A stretch of DNA of 64,000 nucleotides from SZUA-265 sp965651905 (GCA_965651905.1 CBFGUG010000010.1:84910-148909); one strand, 5' to 3'; shown: positions 1 to 9,696, counted from the stretch's first letter. The notes: generated by a model not told the origin, from the sequence alone. Program-made: numbers and translations.

Positions 1-2
1 GT

Positions 3-908
3 TCGCCGTGGGGTCCGTTCGAGAGCAACCCCAACAACCCGATTCTCACCCACCGCCACCTGCCCGAGCTGCCGATCCAAGCGGTGGGCCACGCCGATTT
101 GGTAGAAGGTCCGAACGGCGGTTGGTTCATCGTGTTCTTGGGAGTGCGACCGTGCAGCAGCGGCCACCATCACCTCGGGCGTGAAACCTTTCTCGCCGAA
201 GTGACGTGGAACGACGCAGGCTGGCCTGAGGTAAACGGCGGAGCACACATCGAGCGGGCGATGCGAGCCAACATCACACTGGGAGAGCCGACCCCTGCCC
301 TCACCCGCGACGACTTCGCCCGCGACGCACTAGGCCCGAATTACGAGTTCGTGCGCGCGGACGCGGGGTGCGCGTCACTGCTGGCACGACCTGGCTACTT
401 GCGACTGACGGGTAACGCGCACAGTTTGGACGACGTTGCGGCCCCAGCGTTCGTCGGGCGCCGGCAGCCCGAGTTCGACGTGGTGGCGGAGACGCGAATC
501 GAGTTCGAGCCAGCCGCGCCAGAACACGAAGCGGGTTTGGTCATTCGCGGCGACGAGTCCCATCACTACGCGCTGCTGGTCGTCGGCGCCGAGCCCAACC
601 AGCGACGCGTGGTGCTGCGATCGCGCACGCACGGCGAAACGCGGCAGCTGGGTGCGCTCGACGTGCAGAACGGTGCAATCACACTCCGCATCGAAGCTTC
701 GCGTGAGCACTACGAGTTCTCGGCGCAAGACGCTGCAACGGCCGAGCCCGTTCATCTAGGACGCGCTGCCACGGCAGCACTCTCCGCGGAGTCGCGCGGG
801 CTGGGCTTCACGGGCGTGCGCCTCGGGCTGTACGCCAGCAGCCGGAACGCGAGCGAGCCGATGCCCCCCGCCGACTTCGAATACTTCGACGTGGAGCCTG
901 CGCCATGA
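3..908 (+). CDS. Glycoside hydrolase family 43 protein, C-terminal part (5' end outside window)
   Basis: The frame is open from the window edge, so only the C-terminal part is present. The first residues contain the GH43 hallmark NPNNPILTHRH, followed by GHADLVEGPNGGWFIVFLG, which is the last blade of the five-bladed propeller of beta-xylosidase/arabinofuranosidase-type enzymes. Roughly the last 180 residues form a beta-rich concanavalin-like C2 domain, as in GH43 xylosidases. The expected role is release of xylose or arabinose from plant-type polysaccharide; substrate cannot be told. The stop overlaps the start of the next gene (ATGA), so the two are probably translationally coupled. The catalytic acid residues lie upstream of the window and cannot be checked. 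Confidence 0.88.
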   Translation, partial: SPWGPFESNPNNPILTHRHLPELPIQAVGHADLVEGPNGGWFIVFLGVRPCSSGHHHLGRETFLAEVTWNDAGWPEVNGGAHIERAMRANITLGEPTPALTRDDFARDALGPNYEFVRADAGCASLLARPGYLRLTGNAHSLDDVAAPAFVGRRQPEFDVVAETRIEFEPAAPEHEAGLVIRGDESHHYALLVVGAEPNQRRVVLRSRTHGETRQLGALDVQNGAITLRIEASREHYEFSAQDAATAEPVHLGRAATAALSAESRGLGFTGVRLGLYASSRNASEPMPPADFEYFDVEPAP

Positions 909-1912
909 CGGACGAGCTGGTCGCGCTGCAGCGGAAGCTGCACGCGACCTTGTGCGATCGCGTCGTCGCCGCTTGCGAGGTGCAGGACTCGGAGACCCTC
1001 AGCGCCATCGCCGACGACGGGCCCGGCGACACGATCTTCGCCATCGATCGTGTGAGCGAAAGCGTGTTGGTCGCCGACTTGGAACGAGCGGCACGGTCCG
1101 TGGGCGGCATCGTGCTCGTAGCTGAAGGCATCGAAGGCGGTGAACTGACATTGCCTCGAGGCAGCGCCACAGCGGCCTGGCGCATGATCTGCGATCCGAT
1201 CGATGGCACTCGCGGCTTGATGTACCAGAAGCGCAGCGCATGGATCTTGTCGGCGATGGCACCAAACAAAGGCTCACAGACGCGCCTGTCGGACGTGGTG
1301 TGCTGCGTGCAAACGGAGATCCCGCTTCGCAAGCAGCACTTGAGCGACGGGATTTGGGCGACTCGTGGCCGCGGCGTCGAGGCGCGACGTTACAACCGCC
1401 TGGACGGCACGTACTCGCCGCTCGTGCTACGACCGTCGAGGGCCAGCAGCATCGAACATGGGTATGCGATGCTCACTCGCTTCTTCCCGGGCGCCCGGGA
1501 CGTGCTGGCGAGCATCGACGACGAGTTGGTGACGCGAGTGCTCGGGCCAGCGCGGGAAGGCAAGGCCGCGTGTTTCGAAGAGCAGTACGCCTCGACGGGT
1601 GGCCAGCTCTACGAACTGTGCGTCGGCCACGATCGATTCAACGCCGATCTCCGACCGCTGATGCGGGGTGTGCTCGAGAGGCGCGGCCGCGCCACGAGCA
1701 TCTGCTGTCACCCGTACGACATCTGCACGGCGCTCATCGCCAGCGAACTGGGCGTGATCCTGACGGACGCCGCGGGGCGTCCGTTCGACGCGCCGCTCGA
1801 CGTGCACACGGACGTCGCGTGGATCGGCTACGCCAACCAGGCACTCCGAGCGCAGCTGGAGGCTCCGCTGCTGGCGATCCTGCGCGAGCGGGGATTGACG
1901 CCCCGCGACTGA
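905..1912 (+). CDS. Inositol monophosphatase-family phosphatase
   Basis: A 335-residue protein of the Mg-dependent IMPase/FBPase/CysQ superfamily. The metal-binding signature DPIDGTRGLMYQKRSAW sits near residue 99, and the C-terminal counterpart YDICTALIASELGVILTDA is near residue 275, so the active site looks intact. The family dephosphorylates inositol-1-phosphate, fructose-1,6-bisphosphate, PAP or histidinol phosphate; the substrate cannot be assigned here. It starts inside the stop codon of the GH43 gene. That suggests cotranscription and perhaps a sugar-phosphate substrate (inference). It is somewhat longer than a typical 260-residue IMPase because of insertions in the middle. Confidence 0.8.
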   Translation: MTDELVALQRKLHATLCDRVVAACEVQDSETLSAIADDGPGDTIFAIDRVSESVLVADLERAARSVGGIVLVAEGIEGGELTLPRGSATAAWRMICDPIDGTRGLMYQKRSAWILSAMAPNKGSQTRLSDVVCCVQTEIPLRKQHLSDGIWATRGRGVEARRYNRLDGTYSPLVLRPSRASSIEHGYAMLTRFFPGARDVLASIDDELVTRVLGPAREGKAACFEEQYASTGGQLYELCVGHDRFNADLRPLMRGVLERRGRATSICCHPYDICTALIASELGVILTDAAGRPFDAPLDVHTDVAWIGYANQALRAQLEAPLLAILRERGLTPRD

Positions 1913-2136
1913 GATCATGCGCCCTCGTTCGCGCGCGTGGACAGCAGCCCATTGCCCCGGGTAGCGCCAAAACGTCTCGATTTTCGTTCACATCAACTGA
2001 CGGGCCGCTCCGATCCCGCGAGCTGTACGCCGCTTACGCGATGATGGTGCTATCACACAGGCGGCTACATTTTCGAATGGTTGGCGTCGTTCTTGCGTTC
2101 TGCTCTATGCTGGGACCAGGTTCGTAGTGGCGCGGC

Positions 2137-4671
2137 ATGGCTAAGTCAGAAGCAAGACCCGGCGAGCGTCCCGAATCCTACCGGCCACGCCCGCAGAGCA
2201 ACTTCCCCGCTCGGGCAACCGATCCCCCCGATTCGGATGCGCACGCCGACCCGTTGCTCAACACGACGCTGAGCCGCACCTATCACATCACCCGCAGCAT
2301 CGGCGAAGGGGGAATGGGACGGGTGTACGAGGCCTGGCACACGCGCATCAAGAAGAAGCGTTACGCGATCAAGGTGCTTCACCCCGAGTTCGCTCGTTCA
2401 CCCGAGGTCCTCAGCCGCTTCCAGCGTGAGGCGGAAGCAGCCGCTTCGGTTTCGCACCCGAACGCCGTCGGCGTCTATGACGTGGCGCTGACGAGCAGTG
2501 GCTGTCCGTACTTGGTGTGCGACTACCTGGACGGCATCGATCTGTCGGCGCACATCAAGAGCAACGCGCCACTTTCTCCAGAGAGCGCGCGCCACATTGC
2601 ATTGCAGGTTTGTGACGCGCTGATCGAAGCGCACGAATGCGGGGTCGTGCACCGCGACCTCAAGCCACAGAACGTGTTTTTGGTCGGCGACTTCGAGGCA
2701 GGCATCCCCGAGCGCCCGTTTGCCAAGGTGCTCGACTTCGGACTGTCACGTTTTTTGGGCGCAGGCGACAGCGAGCTGACGAAAACGGGCGTGGTGATGG
2801 GGACGCCTTCGTACATGGCACCCGAACAAGCGCGCGGCGAGCGGGTCGACCATCGCGCAGACGTGTACGGCGTCGGTGCACTGCTGTTTGCGATGATGAC
2901 CGGGCGGCCGCCGTTCAAGACGGAAACGCCGCAAGCGACCGTGCTGGCCGTGATGAACGAAGACGCGCCTCGGCCGTCGTCGCTCAACCCGCAGATCCCG
3001 CCGTCACTCGAGTTCGTGATCCAGCACGCGATGGCGAAAGATCCTGCGCAGCGATACCAGGACATGGTGAGCTTGCGCGACGCGATCGCGGAGTTGGACG
3101 GTCCACGCCCAGCGCTGTCGTCTTCGGACTCCATCAGCTCCGCGCGGACGCAAGTGCTCTCCAATCTCACGGCGGTGAGCCGCGACCGTGAACTCGACGG
3201 CGTGCGGCTGCGATTCGTGCTGTTCGCCGTGCTGGCAACACTGACGCTACTGGCGAGCGTGTCTGCGGCTGTCGCGGGTGCCATCACCTTGGCGTTCGGG
3301 CGCTGGCCGCTCACGCAGATGGAAACTGTGCTCACACTGCTGATCATCGTGGGCACGCTGCTATTTCCGTGCGTACTCCTGGTTCGCAAGCTGCGCAGGA
3401 GCGTGTGGAACAATACGGCCAAGGTCTACACGGTACTGACTCGCATGCGCTCGAGCGTCGCGACTGCGCTCGTCGCGTATGGCGCGGGCGCGCTCACTTG
3501 GCTGTTCATCGACAACGTGCTCTTGCACTTCGTGCACGTGCCGATGGTCGCGGGAAACACCGGGCTACGCTGGCCGGGCACGCCATTGGTACTGCTGGCA
3601 GCGGCCGCCATCGCGTATGCGGGCACAGACGTGGCGAGTCGCCTGCGCGGCGCGGAAGGGTGGGTCGCTTCCGCGAAGACCGACCGACAGCACAGCATCC
3701 GTGCGTTCGTCGCTGGCCCGCTGCTGACTGCTGGGATCACACTCTGCGCGATGACCATCCTCGTGGGCGGAACAATCTGGCGCACGGGGCAAGCCGATGC
3801 AGACGTGGGCCATGCCTCGACTCAGCAGCCCGATGGCAGCTCGTCTGATCGAGTCGCAAACGGCAACCAAGCGCAAACGCCTGCCGAGGGCGCGGGCTTC
3901 TCTGGCGCAGCCCCACTGACGGATGAGGCACCGAGCAGCGACCCTTTGCCGCCCACCAACGCAGCCGACGCTGGACCCACGCGGGCGCTTGATGCCGCCG
4001 TAGTTCCGGCGCCGACGGCCGCCGCCGAACTCGCGCTCGCCACGACCCCCGAATTGCAATCGGCCATCGCGGAGGGCACTGACGGCTTGGTAGCGCTTCA
4101 CGAACGTTATCCTCGAGACCCCAAGGTGATGCGGGCACTCGCGACGGATCAGGCCAGTCGCGCGGCAACCCTGACGGAAGCCATACGCACGCTCGGAGAG
4201 TTATTCACCGTCTCCCCGCAGTCCGTAAACGACCGAGACTTGCAGCGCATCATTCTGCAATTGACCAGTAACTCAGGGCCTGCACAAACTGGCGCCTTTC
4301 GCCTATTGGCCACCAAGATGGGGAGCGTGGGCCCCGACTTGCTCTACAAGATCTCGCTGTCTCAACCCGAAGAGCGAACACTCGCGCTTCGTACGTTGGC
4401 CCGTCCTGAGGTACGCAAACGCTTTTCGCCTGCCCTGTCCATCGCGTACGAGCTTCAATTCGCCGAGTCGTGCGCTGCACGTTTGCCGTTACTCGCACGG
4501 GCGGCGCAGCTGGGTGACTCGCGCAGCATCCGCGTCTTGAGGCCACTAGCAACACGCCCCGCCAAGTGCGCGTCGGGCAAACGGAGTTGTCAAGCGACGT
4601 GCGCAGACGAAGCCGATCGCTACCTCGCAGCTGTCGAACAAATTTCCGAGCGTCTGCGACGCTCGAAATGA
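2137..4671 (+). CDS. Membrane Ser/Thr protein kinase (Hanks type)
   Basis: An 844-residue protein. The kinase domain spans about residues 48-320 and has all motifs: glycine loop GEGGMGRVYEA, AIKVLH lysine, HRDLKPQN starting at H172, DFG at 200-202, and GTPSYMAPEQARG. It should be active. Unlike PknB types, the middle (about 355-545) holds around six hydrophobic segments. A Pro/Ala/Ser-rich stretch and a helical C-terminal region of about 200 residues follow; the latter resembles HEAT/TPR-like repeats but has no clear family. No PASTA repeats are seen. Myxobacteria encode many such kinases; the target is unknown. The gene stands alone, with 224 bases upstream and a long gap downstream. Confidence 0.92.
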   Translation: MAKSEARPGERPESYRPRPQSNFPARATDPPDSDAHADPLLNTTLSRTYHITRSIGEGGMGRVYEAWHTRIKKKRYAIKVLHPEFARSPEVLSRFQREAEAAASVSHPNAVGVYDVALTSSGCPYLVCDYLDGIDLSAHIKSNAPLSPESARHIALQVCDALIEAHECGVVHRDLKPQNVFLVGDFEAGIPERPFAKVLDFGLSRFLGAGDSELTKTGVVMGTPSYMAPEQARGERVDHRADVYGVGALLFAMMTGRPPFKTETPQATVLAVMNEDAPRPSSLNPQIPPSLEFVIQHAMAKDPAQRYQDMVSLRDAIAELDGPRPALSSSDSISSARTQVLSNLTAVSRDRELDGVRLRFVLFAVLATLTLLASVSAAVAGAITLAFGRWPLTQMETVLTLLIIVGTLLFPCVLLVRKLRRSVWNNTAKVYTVLTRMRSSVATALVAYGAGALTWLFIDNVLLHFVHVPMVAGNTGLRWPGTPLVLLAAAAIAYAGTDVASRLRGAEGWVASAKTDRQHSIRAFVAGPLLTAGITLCAMTILVGGTIWRTGQADADVGHASTQQPDGSSSDRVANGNQAQTPAEGAGFSGAAPLTDEAPSSDPLPPTNAADAGPTRALDAAVVPAPTAAAELALATTPELQSAIAEGTDGLVALHERYPRDPKVMRALATDQASRAATLTEAIRTLGELFTVSPQSVNDRDLQRIILQLTSNSGPAQTGAFRLLATKMGSVGPDLLYKISLSQPEERTLALRTLARPEVRKRFSPALSIAYELQFAESCAARLPLLARAAQLGDSRSIRVLRPLATRPAKCASGKRSCQATCADEADRYLAAVEQISERLRRSK

Positions 4672-5167
4672 GACATCCCTGGCATTGGACGCGTCGCCCG
4701 GCCTGATGGCGACGAACCCGCCCACCGCGGTCAACGCCATTTCGGCGCGAGCGGACGAATTCGACGCTTGGTCGCGGGTTATCGCAACCAGCCGCTATCC
4801 TTTCACATAGCGGCCGTTTCCGATCGGTCCAACGCGCTCGCTGGAGCCGTCGCCGAATCCAGCACTAGCGCATGTTCTGGGGCAGGTCTCGCTCGTTGCG
4901 AGAGCTTGTCGTCCTAACTTGGGGCCCCTGGTAATCGTTGGAAAAACACGCTGTTGCTGGGCTCTGTAGGGCATGGTATGTTTTTCTCTCGCCCGTCAGC
5001 TCGCGCTCCCTTTTTGCCCCGCTGGCGTCTCGGTTCATCTGACTGGGACGCCGATAATCGGCTTTGGCTGATTCCTGGCGGCTCGGGGGAACGACCAAAA
5101 CTCCCGCCCTGACTCAGCCCATGCTGAACCGTCCCGCGGGCACGATGCTCCGACGAAAGGACTGTCA
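4672..5167. other. Intergenic region, no gene recognised
   Basis: A gap of about 500 bases between the kinase and the next plus-strand gene. I found no convincing coding frame, tRNA or known riboswitch. A short perfect hairpin (stem TCTCGC, loop TCGTT, stem GCGAGA) lies near 4886-4902. T-rich runs follow near 4979-4987 and 5010-5015. The last 20 bases contain AAAGGA about 8 bases before the ATG at 5168, a usable ribosome binding site. A small RNA or long leader is possible but unsupported. Confidence 0.4.
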
Positions 5168-6175
5168 ATGAACTACCCGACCCCGACTCTCTTCCAACAC
5201 AAACGCCGACCCGATTGGGGCATGGCCATCATCGCGTGGGAACGTGACGGAAAGCGCGGGTATCTCTTCGAAAGCGGCATGTTGCGCGCCCTCGCCGAGG
5301 ACTTCTACAAGTTCATGGTCCCGGTCGAGGATCAAGAGGGCAACCGCGGCACGCTCGATCGCCTTCTGGCGCAGGTCGACACCGCTGAACCAGGCGCACT
5401 CACCGCTCGTACTTCGGTCGCGCCTGCTCTGCGCTTCAGCGTGGCGGAGCAAGTGGCGCTCTTCAAACTCGACTACGAAAACGGTTTCGAGGGGGCGTGG
5501 GAGAAGAAGATGCGTGGAGCAGGCGCCAAGCGCCGCTTGAAGCGTCACCGTGACGCCGCCATCAACGAGGCTCGGACCGCACTTTCGAGCGATTTCTTCG
5601 AGCAGTGCATCACGTCTGGCAACTTCGAGGACGCCTGGCTCAAGGTTATCGAAGTGCTCGAGAACACCGACTTGGTTCCCTCGGGGCAAACACAGGCGCT
5701 CAAAGCTGTAGTGAGCAAGGCGACTTCCAACTCGGTGGTCGCGATTGCCGACCTGCTCTACGGACAAGACGACCCTTCAGCCCGCTTCGATACTCACGTG
5801 GCTGCCCTACAATCGATGCTCGGCAAAGCCCCTAGTTGGGAGCTGACGACCGCCACGCTCGCGCTCGTACACCCCGATCAACACGTGTGCGTGCGCCGCA
5901 CCAGCTTTCAGACGCAGTCAGACTGGTTGATGCCAGAGCTCAAGGGCAACAAGCGCGTCTGCGCGGTGAGCTATGGGGGTTTCATCCACTTGGCGAAGAC
6001 CGTAAACGATCAGGTCGTGAGCGCTGGGATCACCCCCCACGACCTGCTCGACGTCCACGACTTCATCAAAGCCACCACCAGTCCGTCCGCTCAAAGCCGA
6101 ATGCTGAAGGAACGGGAAGACTCCAACGGGGGCGACAACAGTAAATCCGACGGCGACCCCGCCGCTGCCGCTTGA
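5168..6175 (+). CDS. Conserved hypothetical protein with DUF3553-like N-terminus
   Basis: A 335-residue soluble protein with no signal peptide or membrane segment. The first 50 residues (FQHKRRPDWGMAIIAWERD and following FESGM) look like the small DUF3553/CarD-type barrel pattern of a basic patch, a W-G turn and FE.G. This is my reading and not verified. The remainder is helical without a recognised motif, and it ends in a Gly/Asp/Ala-rich tail. The start is supported by AAAGGA about 8 bases upstream. It lies 84 bases before eboD on the same strand and may be transcribed with the ebo genes, but it is not a known ebo component. Function unknown. Confidence 0.7.
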   Translation: MNYPTPTLFQHKRRPDWGMAIIAWERDGKRGYLFESGMLRALAEDFYKFMVPVEDQEGNRGTLDRLLAQVDTAEPGALTARTSVAPALRFSVAEQVALFKLDYENGFEGAWEKKMRGAGAKRRLKRHRDAAINEARTALSSDFFEQCITSGNFEDAWLKVIEVLENTDLVPSGQTQALKAVVSKATSNSVVAIADLLYGQDDPSARFDTHVAALQSMLGKAPSWELTTATLALVHPDQHVCVRRTSFQTQSDWLMPELKGNKRVCAVSYGGFIHLAKTVNDQVVSAGITPHDLLDVHDFIKATTSPSAQSRMLKEREDSNGGDNSKSDGDPAAAA

Positions 6176-6259
6176 CGAAGGCCTAGCGGCGCTCATCGTT
6201 CGGGCAGGTGCTCGGAAGGCAGTCGCCTGTCACAGTCGAGCCGCACAGAAGCCCACCCC

Positions 6260-7468
6260 ATGGCCTCCAAGCCCCCGAGAATGCGCTCGCCGAACGCCGC
6301 TACGCCCCACGCCCAGCAGCTGCACCAGCAGCGATTCTCCGTCAGCTACGAGTACCCCGTCGTGTTCTGTGACGAGGTGCTCGGCAAGCTGAGCGGAGAG
6401 CTCGCTTGGGCTGTCACGCGCGACCAGCCATCACGTCTGCCCAGTGTCGTCTTCTGCATCGACGACGGACTGAGCGACCACTGGCCTGATCTACCCAACC
6501 AGTGTCGACGCTATTGCCAAGAGCACGGCCTCTCCTTGAGAGAGCCCGTGCTTTTCGTACCTGGTGGGGAAGCTTGCAAGAACGATCCGGGCGTGGTGTC
6601 GACGCTGCTGGGACATCTCGCGCGCGCAAAGATGGACCGTCATTCGTGCGTGGTTGCCATCGGCGGTGGAGCCGTGCTCGACACCGTGGGGTACGCGGCA
6701 GCGCTGGTGCATCGAGGGATCCGACTAGTGCGAATGCCGACGACCGTGCTGGCTCAAAACGACGCTGGCATCGGCGTTAAGAACGGGGTCAACGCATTCG
6801 GCAGCAAGAACTTTCTCGGCACGTTCGCGCCACCATTTGCGGTGCTGAACGACGCGTCATGGCTTTCCACCCTACCAGCGCGTGATTTGCGCGCAGGCTT
6901 GGCAGAGGCCGTCAAGGTAGCGCTCATCCGAGACCTGACTTTCTTCGAATGGTTGGAGGCGAACGCAGCCAGCCTGAAGCAAGCAGGCCCCACGCTCGAC
7001 GAAGCGATCCGCTGGTGTGCGCGCTTGCACCTCGACCACATTGCTACTTCGGGCGATCCATTCGAGGCGGGTAGTGCGCGACCTTTGGACTACGGGCACT
7101 GGGCGGCTCACAAGCTCGAACTGCTCAGCGATCACGAACTGCGGCACGGAGAAGCCGTCTCCATCGGCATGTTGCTCGACGCGCGCTACGCCGAACAAGT
7201 GGGACGGATCGACGAAAATACCCGCGTACGCATTCAAAACCTGTTGCTGGCTTTGGGGTTGCCCACGTTCCACCCGGCGTTGCTGCAGGCAGACGCGCGA
7301 GGATACGCGGTTCTGTCTGGTCTAGACGAGTTCCGTGAACACCTGGGCGGGCAGCTGACCGTCACGCTGCTGCAGGGCATCGGGAGGGCGGTCGAAGTCA
7401 ACGAGTTGCTTCCCTCGGAAATCACGAAGGCGATCGACTGGCTCGCCGAGCGTGACGCGGAGGCGTAG
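6260..7468 (+). CDS. eboD: EboD, 3-dehydroquinate-synthase-family sugar phosphate cyclase
   Basis: A 402-residue member of the dehydroquinate synthase-like cyclase superfamily. It has the NAD-binding GGGAVLDTVGYAA, the phosphate loop PTTVLAQNDAGIGVKNGVN, and the metal/active-site block YGHWAAHKLE with LRHGEAVSIGM. These fit an NAD- and Zn-dependent cyclase acting on a sugar phosphate. Because eboE and eboC follow directly and eboA, eboB and eboF lie opposite, this is EboD of the ebo cluster, not the shikimate enzyme AroB. The product of EboD is not established in the literature I know. A 105-base gap separates it from eboE. Confidence 0.93.
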   Translation: MASKPPRMRSPNAATPHAQQLHQQRFSVSYEYPVVFCDEVLGKLSGELAWAVTRDQPSRLPSVVFCIDDGLSDHWPDLPNQCRRYCQEHGLSLREPVLFVPGGEACKNDPGVVSTLLGHLARAKMDRHSCVVAIGGGAVLDTVGYAAALVHRGIRLVRMPTTVLAQNDAGIGVKNGVNAFGSKNFLGTFAPPFAVLNDASWLSTLPARDLRAGLAEAVKVALIRDLTFFEWLEANAASLKQAGPTLDEAIRWCARLHLDHIATSGDPFEAGSARPLDYGHWAAHKLELLSDHELRHGEAVSIGMLLDARYAEQVGRIDENTRVRIQNLLLALGLPTFHPALLQADARGYAVLSGLDEFREHLGGQLTVTLLQGIGRAVEVNELLPSEITKAIDWLAERDAEA

Positions 7469-7573
7469 AGGGTCGCAATCTCGCGGTTGAGCTCATCCGT
7501 CGAGGCCTCGCGGGGCGAGCGTCTGGGAATGAGCCCGAGGAGTTGACCCGAGGGAGCAAGCACTGAGGATCAC

Positions 7574-8806
7574 ATGCCGCCGACCCGAGCCACCACGCAG
7601 CTGACGTATTGCACGAACGTTCACCCCGCTCACTCTGCGGAAGACATTCTTGCGATGCTTCTGGGCCCCGTGAGCGAAGTGAGCCGACTGCTGACTTCGA
7701 ACCACGGCGACCACCGCGCTGGATTTTGCGTGGGCTTGCGTCTATCGGGTGAGGCAGCTAGGCAATTTGCGGGTGACGCCCAACTTGCAGACCAGCTTCA
7801 CAGGATGCTGCGCGAGCGCGGCATGTTCGTGTCCACCATCAACGGCTTCCCGTTTGGTGCGTTTCACGGCGAACCCGTCAAGGCTCAGGTCTACCTGCCA
7901 GACTGGCGAACGAACGAGCGAGCCGAGTACACCTCGAACCTCATCGCCGTGTTGAGTGGGTTACTGCCCGACGCCCGCATGGGCAGCATCAGCACGGTTC
8001 CAGGAGCGTTCAAGGTGGACGCAAGCGCGCCTGCGCAGCGTCAGGCGATTTCGCGAAACCTGCTCACGGTGGTTTCCGAACTGGCTCTCTTGGAACGAAC
8101 GACAGGTAAGCACATCGTGCTGGCTCTCGAACCCGAACCCGCGTGTTTACTGGAGACGACGGCGGAGACTTTGGAGTTTTTCGAGGGGCAGTTGTTATCG
8201 CACGACGCGCTGACGTTCCTATCAGGCCTCGGGCACGCCCACGCGACGGTAGAGTCTCTGGTTCGACGACACCTGGGCGTGTGTCTCGATACTTGTCACG
8301 CAGCGGTGGAGTTCGAATCTGCGCTCGGCGCCTACGAGCAGTACGTCTCCGCAGGAATTCGCGTTCCTAAGATTCAGGTGAGCGCGGGTTTGATCGTCGA
8401 TCCGAGCGACGCCGCACAGCTGACGGCGTTGCGCGACTTCGACGAGCCCGTTTACTTGCACCAAGTCGTAGCGAGAAATGCGGGCGTCTTGTCGCGATTC
8501 GACGACTTGCAGCTCGCGTTCGCAGCGTCTACGCCGTGGTCCCCGGACGCCGAGTGGCGCGTGCACTTTCACGTTCCACTATTCACGGACGAATACGGTG
8601 TGTTCTCCAGCACGCGCTCCGAAGTTACCCCGCTGCTCGAGCATCTTCGCAGTGCGGAAGACGCCCCCTTGCTGGAAGTAGAGACCTACACTTGGGACGT
8701 ACTCCCCGAGCGCTTTCGTAACGAAGACAAGTGCGAAGCCATCGCCCGAGAGCTCGCGTGGGTGGAGCAGCAGCTCACCGTCACGACCCCGGATGGGTCG
8801 CCGTGA
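7574..8806 (+). CDS. eboE: EboE, xylose-isomerase-like TIM barrel protein
   Basis: A 410-residue protein that opens with TYCTNVHPAHSAEDIL, the characteristic N-terminal pattern of EboE ('metabolite traffic protein'). It is an AP-endonuclease/xylose-isomerase-type TIM barrel. Likely metal ligands occur in ALEPEP (near residue 187), CLDTCHAAVEFE (near 238), and the VHFHVPLF segment late in the barrel. The start ATG has GAGGAT a few bases upstream. The TGA overlaps the GTG start of eboC, so the two are translationally coupled. The family is thought to act on the sugar-like product of EboD; the reaction is unknown. Confidence 0.92.
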   Translation: MPPTRATTQLTYCTNVHPAHSAEDILAMLLGPVSEVSRLLTSNHGDHRAGFCVGLRLSGEAARQFAGDAQLADQLHRMLRERGMFVSTINGFPFGAFHGEPVKAQVYLPDWRTNERAEYTSNLIAVLSGLLPDARMGSISTVPGAFKVDASAPAQRQAISRNLLTVVSELALLERTTGKHIVLALEPEPACLLETTAETLEFFEGQLLSHDALTFLSGLGHAHATVESLVRRHLGVCLDTCHAAVEFESALGAYEQYVSAGIRVPKIQVSAGLIVDPSDAAQLTALRDFDEPVYLHQVVARNAGVLSRFDDLQLAFAASTPWSPDAEWRVHFHVPLFTDEYGVFSSTRSEVTPLLEHLRSAEDAPLLEVETYTWDVLPERFRNEDKCEAIARELAWVEQQLTVTTPDGSP

Positions 8807-9696
8807 ACGTCAAGACGCTACTGGAGTTGGGACGCGTCTCCAACCTGCCGACGGTTTGGTCCAACATCCTGTGCGGGGCGGTGCTGGCGCACCACGTCTT
8901 GCCGCACGACGCCCTCAGCATCTCAGTGTTGGCCCCGCTACTCCTCGCCGCCACGCTGCTCTACGTCGGCGGAATGTGGCTCAACGACGCCTTCGACGCC
9001 GAATGGGACCGTCAGCACCGCCCCGAGCGTCCGATCCCGTCCGGGCGGATCAGTAGAGACACAGTATTGGGCACTGGGCTCTCGCTGCTGGCCGCCAGCT
9101 GTGTACTGAGCGCCGTGCCCGGACTCAGTGGCGGGAGTTATCTACCAGTGGCGTGTGCTCTGACCACTGTTGGCTGCATCCTGCTGTACAATCGCTTTCA
9201 CAAAGGATACCCGTGGGCGCCGCTGGTGATGGGCGCGTGCCGCGTCGGGCTGTACGCCATGGCGGCGTTTTCTTTCACCAGCAGTCCGCCAGCGCTGTTC
9301 TGGGTCGCCAGCTTGGCGCTCTGGGCCTACGTGGTAGGCCTCACGCACGTGGCTCGCTTCGAAACGGGATCGCGACTGTCTCAAACCTGGGTGACTAGCT
9401 CGCTCGCCGCGCCCGCGCTGGTCGTGATCTACGGGCTCGCGAGTGCATCGTTCGGCGCAAGGGATTGGTGGCTCGCGGCCGCGTTGACTGTGGCGCAGGT
9501 GAGTTGGATTGTTTTCGCCGTGCGCTGGACGCGTCAGCCGCGGGGTATTCCACGAGCCGTGGTTTCACTGATCGCGGGGATATCGCTGGTCGATGCCGCG
9601 CTGCTCGCACTCTGCAGTGCCCCGTTGATGGCGGCGGGCGCCGTCGCGTGTTTTGCCCTCACGCTGCTCGCCCAGCGCGTCGTTTCTGGAACCTGA
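8803..9696 (+). CDS. eboC: EboC, UbiA-family prenyltransferase
   Basis: A 297-residue polytopic membrane protein starting at GTG 8803, which overlaps the eboE stop (GTGA). I chose this start because the UbiA N-terminus (LLELGRVSNLPTVWSNILCG) begins there; the open frame extends further upstream in eboE. The first Asp-rich motif, NDAFDAEWDRQHRPERPIPSG (split over residues about 62-82), binds Mg-diphosphate in UbiA enzymes. The second Asp-rich motif is weak. It probably transfers a prenyl group to the product of EboD/EboE in the inner membrane. It is the last gene of the plus arm and converges on eboF, with 38 bases between stops. Confidence 0.92.
   Translation: MNVKTLLELGRVSNLPTVWSNILCGAVLAHHVLPHDALSISVLAPLLLAATLLYVGGMWLNDAFDAEWDRQHRPERPIPSGRISRDTVLGTGLSLLAASCVLSAVPGLSGGSYLPVACALTTVGCILLYNRFHKGYPWAPLVMGACRVGLYAMAAFSFTSSPPALFWVASLALWAYVVGLTHVARFETGSRLSQTWVTSSLAAPALVVIYGLASASFGARDWWLAAALTVAQVSWIVFAVRWTRQPRGIPRAVVSLIAGISLVDAALLALCSAPLMAAGAVACFALTLLAQRVVSGT

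Noticed and set aside
2523..3422. 299-codon minus-strand frame within the kinase gene
   Set aside because: Shadow of the kinase reading frame; composition is Ser/Arg-rich and no motif is seen.
6260..7468. AroB (shikimate-pathway dehydroquinate synthase)
   Set aside because: The neighbours are the other five ebo families, so the cyclase is EboD and not the housekeeping enzyme.
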